A stretch of DNA of 10,268 nt from the NCBI GenBank assembly GCA_934098445.1, contig CAKOOW010000041.1:1-10268 (forward strand), given 5' to 3'. Position numbers and translations under genes: made by a program. This DNA is from an uncultured Bacilli bacterium (lineage in GTDB: Bacteria; Bacillota_I; Bacilli_A; RF39; UBA660). Positions 7,014-10,268 of the stretch are shown piece after piece. Below the pieces are notes generated by a model that saw only the letters and a program-made list of their open reading frames with translations, did no database searches and was not told where the DNA came from. Every line of letters starts with the position of its first letter. Within the stretch, counting starts at the first letter, position 1.

Positions 7014-7745
7014 ATGAATTATACATTTTATATTAATGATTTTGAAGGACCATTAGATGTCCTTTTACATTTGGTTAAACAAGCGAAGATGGATATCTAT
7101 GAGATTAATCTCTTTACTTTGATTAAAGAGTATTTGGACTTTATTAAAGAAATGCAAGACTTAAATATAGATGTTGCTAGTGAATACTTAAGTATGGCTA
7201 GTGAACTTGTGCATCTAAAGAGTAAAATGCTGGTTAATAAGCAGGATGATTCGGAAGAAGAAACTGATGATGAATTTAGTATTAAGAGTGAAGAAGACTT
7301 AAGAAAAAAATTATTAGAGTACGAAAATATTAAGGATATTACCGGGACTTTTAAAAATTTAGAATCTAAGAGAAGTGAGATTTATACCAGACTTCCAGAG
7401 AGTCTAAAAGAGTATTATGAGACAGAAAAACTGCCACAAGGATTTTATGAAGCTGATACCTTGTACCAAGCTTTCTTAGAAGTAAAAAAGAAATTAAAGC
7501 TTGCTAAACCCTTAGATACGACCATTACAAAGAAAGAAATTAGTATTGAGATTAGAACTCAAGAAATTAAAAATATCTTAAAAGTTCGGGGAAAAGTTGA
7601 CTTTTATTCTCTTTTTACTATTAATACTAAAGAATATATTGTCATAACATTTTTAACTATTTTAACGATGAGTAAAAACAAAGAACTAAAAATATCCCAA
7701 GAAGATAATTTTAGTCCAATTACAGTGGAGGGTTTATATGAATAA
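7014..7745 (+). CDS. scpA: Segregation and condensation protein A (kleisin ScpA)
   Basis: Kleisin subunit of the SMC-ScpAB condensin, which bridges the SMC neck and the opposite SMC head and helps individualise and segregate replicated chromosomes. The 243 residues are a normal family length. The N-terminal hallmark FEGPLDVLLHLVKQAKMDIY (9-28) and the following helix (LIKEYLDFI) form the SMC-neck-binding part. Residues about 60-75 (LSMASELVHLKSKML) continue the conserved core, an acidic variable middle (about 80-100) binds ScpB in homologues, and a C-terminal winged helix lies at about 175-243. The ribosome binding site is weak (AGAAAG, about 8 bases before ATG), so it may partly depend on translation from the gene 12 bases upstream. 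Its end overlaps scpB by 8 bases. smc itself is not in this window. Confidence 0.96.
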   Translation: MNYTFYINDFEGPLDVLLHLVKQAKMDIYEINLFTLIKEYLDFIKEMQDLNIDVASEYLSMASELVHLKSKMLVNKQDDSEEETDDEFSIKSEEDLRKKLLEYENIKDITGTFKNLESKRSEIYTRLPESLKEYYETEKLPQGFYEADTLYQAFLEVKKKLKLAKPLDTTITKKEISIEIRTQEIKNILKVRGKVDFYSLFTINTKEYIVITFLTILTMSKNKELKISQEDNFSPITVEGLYE

Positions 7746-8301
7746 AGAAGGTATCCTAGAAGGATTATTATTTGTCACCGGCGATGATGGGTTAACTTTA
7801 AAACAAATAAGTGAATTATTAAGTGAAGATATTCCTACTTGTAAAGAAATATTACTTTCTTTGAAACAAGCTTATGAAGCTGATAATCGAGGGATTAGAA
7901 TTAGTTATCTTGGTGATGCTTTTAAACTAACGACTAAAAAAGAACATAAAGAGTATTATCAGAAGTTGATTTGTAATCCAACGACTAATACTTTGTCTCA
8001 AGCTGCCTTAGAGACTTTAGCCATTATTGCCTACAATCAACCCATTACCCGTATTGAAATAGATGAATTACGAGGAGTTAATAATACTTGGTTAATTAGA
8101 AAACTAGTGGCTAAAGGCTTAATCAAAGAAGTAGGAAAGTCTAGTTTACCAGGACGTCCTAATCTATATGGGACTACTAGTGATTTTTTAGATTATTTTG
8201 GTTTATCAACTCTTAAAGATTTACCAAAGATTGAGACTACTACGGAAGAAAAAGCAACTGGGGACTTATTTAATTCTATTTATAAGGAAGAAGTCAAATG
8301 A
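7738..8301 (+). CDS. scpB: Segregation and condensation protein B (ScpB)
   Basis: Partner of ScpA in the SMC condensin; dimers of ScpB grip the middle of the kleisin. 187 residues with two winged-helix domains: the N-terminal one (about 1-80, starting EGILEGLLFVTGDDGLTLKQ without the leading Met-Asn-Lys) and the C-terminal one with LSQAALETLAIIAYNQPITR, then RGVNN and the conserved PGRPNLYGTTSDFL and FGLSTLKDLP near residues 141-164. GGAGG at 7727-7731, inside the end of scpA, lies 6 bases before the ATG, and the genes overlap by 8 bases, which favours coupled translation and a fixed ratio. The gene ends in TGA within an ATGA overlap with the pentapeptide-repeat gene. Confidence 0.96.
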   Translation: MNKEGILEGLLFVTGDDGLTLKQISELLSEDIPTCKEILLSLKQAYEADNRGIRISYLGDAFKLTTKKEHKEYYQKLICNPTTNTLSQAALETLAIIAYNQPITRIEIDELRGVNNTWLIRKLVAKGLIKEVGKSSLPGRPNLYGTTSDFLDYFGLSTLKDLPKIETTTEEKATGDLFNSIYKEEVK

Positions 8302-8837
8302 TTATAAAGAATAATACTTATCAGCATATTGCTAATCTTGAGATGGATAATAATACTTATGAAGCTTGTACTTTTAGTAATATTTCTATAGATGATATAG
8401 TTCTTACTAATACTACTTTTAAATCTTGTAACTTTAGTAATAGTACCTTTTCTAATTGTGGGTTTCATCAGGTGAAGTTTATAAATTGTAATTTGCTTGG
8501 GACTTCTATCTTCGAGTGTACTTTAAAGAATGTAATAGTCCAGGACTCTAATGGTCTTTATCTTAACATAGGTAAGTCTAAACTCGAAAATACGAGCTTT
8601 ATAACCAGTAATCTAAAAGAAATGCGTCTTATTGGATGTACTGAGAAAAATCTTGTCTTTAGTAATTGTCGATTGGACAAAATGACTATTTCAGATACCA
8701 AGTTACAAGGTGTTGATTTATCAACTAATGAGATTAATGGAATGATTTTTAAAGCTTCAGATATTAAGGGTTCTTTTATTTCTCCTGAACAAGCAGTCAG
8801 TTTAATTAGCAGTTTCGGCTTAATAGTTAAATATTAA
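8298..8837 (+). CDS. Pentapeptide-repeat protein translationally coupled to scpB
   Basis: 179 residues forming a predicted right-handed quadrilateral beta-helix. Central Phe/Leu/Ile residues recur every five positions from F26 to I156, that is about 27 repeats or nearly seven coils; only G86 and E116 break the series. All seven cysteines (24, 44, 54, 64, 74, 114, 124) fall two residues before a central residue, the inward-facing small-residue position, and are multiples of ten apart. The C-terminal cap (157-179) has a short helix (SPEQAVSLISSFG) similar to the ends of other family members. Length is close to MfpA and somewhat below Qnr, family members that protect or inhibit gyrase. However, acidic (16) and basic (15) residues nearly balance, so strong DNA mimicry is not apparent. 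AAGGAAG (8284-8290) lies 7 bases before the ATG, which overlaps the scpB stop as ATGA. Function is unproven; its position suggests a chromosome-related role. Confidence 0.92.
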   Translation: MIIKNNTYQHIANLEMDNNTYEACTFSNISIDDIVLTNTTFKSCNFSNSTFSNCGFHQVKFINCNLLGTSIFECTLKNVIVQDSNGLYLNIGKSKLENTSFITSNLKEMRLIGCTEKNLVFSNCRLDKMTISDTKLQGVDLSTNEINGMIFKASDIKGSFISPEQAVSLISSFGLIVKY

Positions 8838-8838
8838 A

Positions 8839-8844
8839 TATAAT
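8839..8844 (+). promoter_or_regulatory. Putative -10 box for the CAP-domain gene
   Basis: TATAAT lies just after the pentapeptide-repeat stop codon and 16 bases before the AGGTG ribosome binding site at 8861-8865. No convincing -35 box or TGn extension is seen, and the region is almost pure A and T, so chance is a real alternative. No terminator precedes it, so read-through from scpAB is also possible. Confidence 0.3.
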
Positions 8845-8870
8845 TATTTATAGAATAAAAAGGTGTGTTT

Positions 8871-10130
8871 ATGAAAAAATCAATTCGAATTATTTTAATT
8901 GTAATAGGGATACTTCTTCTTATCTTAATACCCGTTCTTTTGTATACTAAATTAAATAATGATTATCAAAAGAGACATAATACTAAAGAGGTAGATTCTC
9001 CTCAAGAAGAATTAAAGATTAGAGATAATATCTCTTTAGAAATTAATTCTCCCGTACTTACTACTTATGAATTATTTTCTAAAGATATTAAAGAATCTTA
9101 TGTCATTAAATACTACTTAGATGGGAAAGAAATAGAAGTACCATCTTATGATAAAGTAGGAACATATGATATAGTTGTTACTATAAATGATAAAGATTAT
9201 AAGACTACTTTAACTATCCAGGATACGACTAAACCAGATTTAAAATTAAAGGAAGTTACTATTAACGAAGGAGAAACCTATAAAATAGAAGATTTTATAG
9301 ATAGTTGTACTGATAATAGTGGTGATTCTTGTACCTATAGATATCAGAATAAAGAAGATTATTCTAAAGAAGGGACTTATGATATAACGATTATTGCTAA
9401 AGATAATAGTAATAATGAGATTATGGCTCCTACTAAACTAATTATTAAGAAAAATAGTTCTAATGTCCTTAAGAATAATAATTCTGGAAGTAATAAAACC
9501 TCTAATAAGCAAGCTAAAGAAGAAAGTAATAATCAAAATAAACCTAAATTTGTAGAGACTAAAAAAGATGTTTCCACGACTAGTGAAGACTTTAAATATG
9601 GCGTAAAAATTAATAAGACAACAACAACTACTTATGATTTATATAGTGATGGTACGACTAAAAACCAAAAGACTAATACCAAAACAACTTATGATTATTC
9701 TAACTATCAAGCAACGGCTAAAGACTTATTACCAGAGGCTATCGAAAATCGTAGTAAATATGCGGCAGAAGCTAATGAAGTTCTAGAAAATACTAATATC
9801 TATCGTGAAGAGTTAGGACTTCAAAAATTAGTGCTTGATGAAGACTTAATGAAAGTGGCAATGATAAGAGCTATGGAAATGGGCTACGGCAACAAACTAA
9901 GTCATATGCGCCCTAATGGAGACTTTTGTTTTTCTGTTGCTGATGAACTAGGATATGGTGATTTCTGGGGAGAAAACTTAGCCTGGGGACAGGGAAGTGG
10001 CAAACAAGCTACTACTTGGTGGCGTAATTCTCCTGGTCACTATATGAATATGGTTGGTGATTATACCAAACTTGGTGTTGGTGTCTTAAAATTTAATGGT
10101 CGTTACTTGTGGGTTCAAGTATTTGCTTAA
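8871..10130 (+). CDS. Anchored surface protein with two Ig-like domains and a C-terminal CAP (SCP/YkwD) domain
   Basis: 419 residues from ATG 8871; AGGTG at 8861-8865 is 5 bases upstream, whereas GTG 8865 overlaps that site. A basic start and hydrophobic segment (about 4-26) form a signal anchor with no lipobox. Two Ig-like repeats follow (about 50-120 and 121-194), each with a VGTYDI or EGTYDI strand; they resemble the bacterial Ig-like modules of surface proteins. The second has C146 and C154 in a loop that could be disulfide-bonded. Then come an Asn/Ser/Lys linker (195-235), a Thr/Tyr-rich stretch (236-285) and the CAP domain (about 300-419). This keeps the cavity residues SHMRP (H345), GENLAWG (E368) and GHYMNM (H390), and ends GRYLWVQVFA. 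CAP proteins of this YkwD type are secreted or wall-associated; their activity in bacteria is mostly unknown, so no reaction is assigned. Confidence 0.92.
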   Translation: MKKSIRIILIVIGILLLILIPVLLYTKLNNDYQKRHNTKEVDSPQEELKIRDNISLEINSPVLTTYELFSKDIKESYVIKYYLDGKEIEVPSYDKVGTYDIVVTINDKDYKTTLTIQDTTKPDLKLKEVTINEGETYKIEDFIDSCTDNSGDSCTYRYQNKEDYSKEGTYDITIIAKDNSNNEIMAPTKLIIKKNSSNVLKNNNSGSNKTSNKQAKEESNNQNKPKFVETKKDVSTTSEDFKYGVKINKTTTTTYDLYSDGTTKNQKTNTKTTYDYSNYQATAKDLLPEAIENRSKYAAEANEVLENTNIYREELGLQKLVLDEDLMKVAMIRAMEMGYGNKLSHMRPNGDFCFSVADELGYGDFWGENLAWGQGSGKQATTWWRNSPGHYMNMVGDYTKLGVGVLKFNGRYLWVQVFA

Positions 10131-10197
10131 AAAAATAAAATTTATTCTGAAAATTAAATATTATAGTGAATTTTTAGTATCTATTTAAACTATTATT

Positions 10198-10206
10198 TGC
10201 TATAAT
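10198..10206 (+). promoter_or_regulatory. Extended -10 promoter of the tRNA-Leu gene
   Basis: TGCTATAAT combines a TGn extension with a perfect -10 box, 8 bases before the tRNA 5' end. No clear -35 box lies at the expected distance. The closeness to a structural RNA gene makes it credible, with transcription starting at or just before the mature 5' end. Confidence 0.6.
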
Positions 10207-10214
10207 ACTTATAT

Positions 10215-10268
10215 GCCTGTGTGGCGGAATTGGTAGACGCGCTGGACTCAAAATCCAGTGGTAGCAAT
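10215..10268 (+). tRNA. tRNA-Leu (anticodon CAA), truncated by the window end
   Basis: The 54 bases present show an acceptor 5' strand GCCTGTG, TG at positions 8-9, a D arm beginning GCGGAATTGGTAGACGC, and an anticodon arm CTGGA-loop-TCCAG with loop CTCAAAA. The anticodon is therefore CAA, which reads UUG leucine codons. The bases after the anticodon arm (TGGTAGCAAT) begin the long variable arm expected of a class II leucine tRNA. The T arm and acceptor 3' strand lie outside the window. Confidence 0.93.

Noticed and set aside
8298..8301. Mycoplasma-type code (TGA = Trp)
   Set aside because: TGA serves as the scpB stop and never occurs inside a gene, while all 16 Trp codons are TGG. The scpB stop alone is not proof, because a TAA follows two codons later, but nothing supports recoding.
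8280..8468. 62-codon open frame on the minus strand
   Set aside because: It is antisense to the pentapeptide-repeat gene start, which has a good ribosome binding site and clear protein repeats.
8298..8837. Calling the pentapeptide-repeat protein a Qnr-type quinolone resistance determinant
   Set aside because: Only the repeat fold is shared. The near-neutral charge, shorter length and absence of recognisable Qnr loops give no basis for a resistance claim.
10148..10176. AT-only hairpin after the CAP-domain gene, as a terminator
   Set aside because: The 8-bp stem has no G-C pair, includes a wobble and a 13-base loop, and no T-run follows. It is not credible as an intrinsic terminator.

Overview
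The window is chromosomal DNA from a low-GC, AT-rich bacterium of the Bacillota/Tenericutes type. Evidence for this is the NAD+-dependent DNA ligase, the ScpA/ScpB (SMC kleisin) pair, AGGAGG-type ribosome binding sites and sigma-A-like TATAAT boxes. All 16 Trp codons in the genes are TGG, no gene contains an internal TGA, and scpB ends in TGA, so the code is probably standard and not the Mycoplasma code. Protein style (short Lys/Asn/Ile-rich proteins, many N-terminally anchored extracellular domains) resembles uncultured gut Bacilli such as the RF39/Erysipelotrichia-like groups. That placement is inference from impression only.

Layout, all on the + strand. Positions 3-101 hold the last 32 codons of a gene with a four-cysteine zinc ribbon, probably a type IA topoisomerase, followed by an intrinsic terminator. 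ligA (209-2212) follows with its own extended -10 promoter. Next come three tightly packed genes: a small anchored protein of unknown function (2253-2735), a receptor with tandem extracytoplasmic binding-protein-like domains and a degenerate cytoplasmic GGDEF domain (2737-4755), and a YihY/BrkB membrane protein (4758-5573). A hairpin with a GTAA loop and a T-run, overlapping the yihY stop codon, ends this block.

A clear promoter at 5597-5626 starts a second block: an Asn-rich, single-pass membrane protein (5658-7001), then scpA, scpB and a pentapeptide-repeat protein. The last three are linked by 8-nt and 4-nt overlaps. A gene for an anchored protein with two Ig-like domains and a C-terminal CAP (SCP/YkwD) domain follows (8871-10130), and the window ends inside a tRNA-Leu(CAA) gene.

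Functionally the window mixes DNA maintenance (topoisomerase tail, ligase, condensin subunits) with cell-surface and signalling proteins. The points most worth a second look are the pentapeptide-repeat protein fused translationally to scpAB, with an almost unbroken 27-repeat register and all cysteines on one periodic position; the GGDEF protein whose signature is DGTEF, paired with a small unknown anchored protein; and the cytoplasmic Asn-rich segment with TMSNQ repeats. No mobile element, CRISPR array or phage gene is visible, and no intergenic gap exceeds 100 bases.
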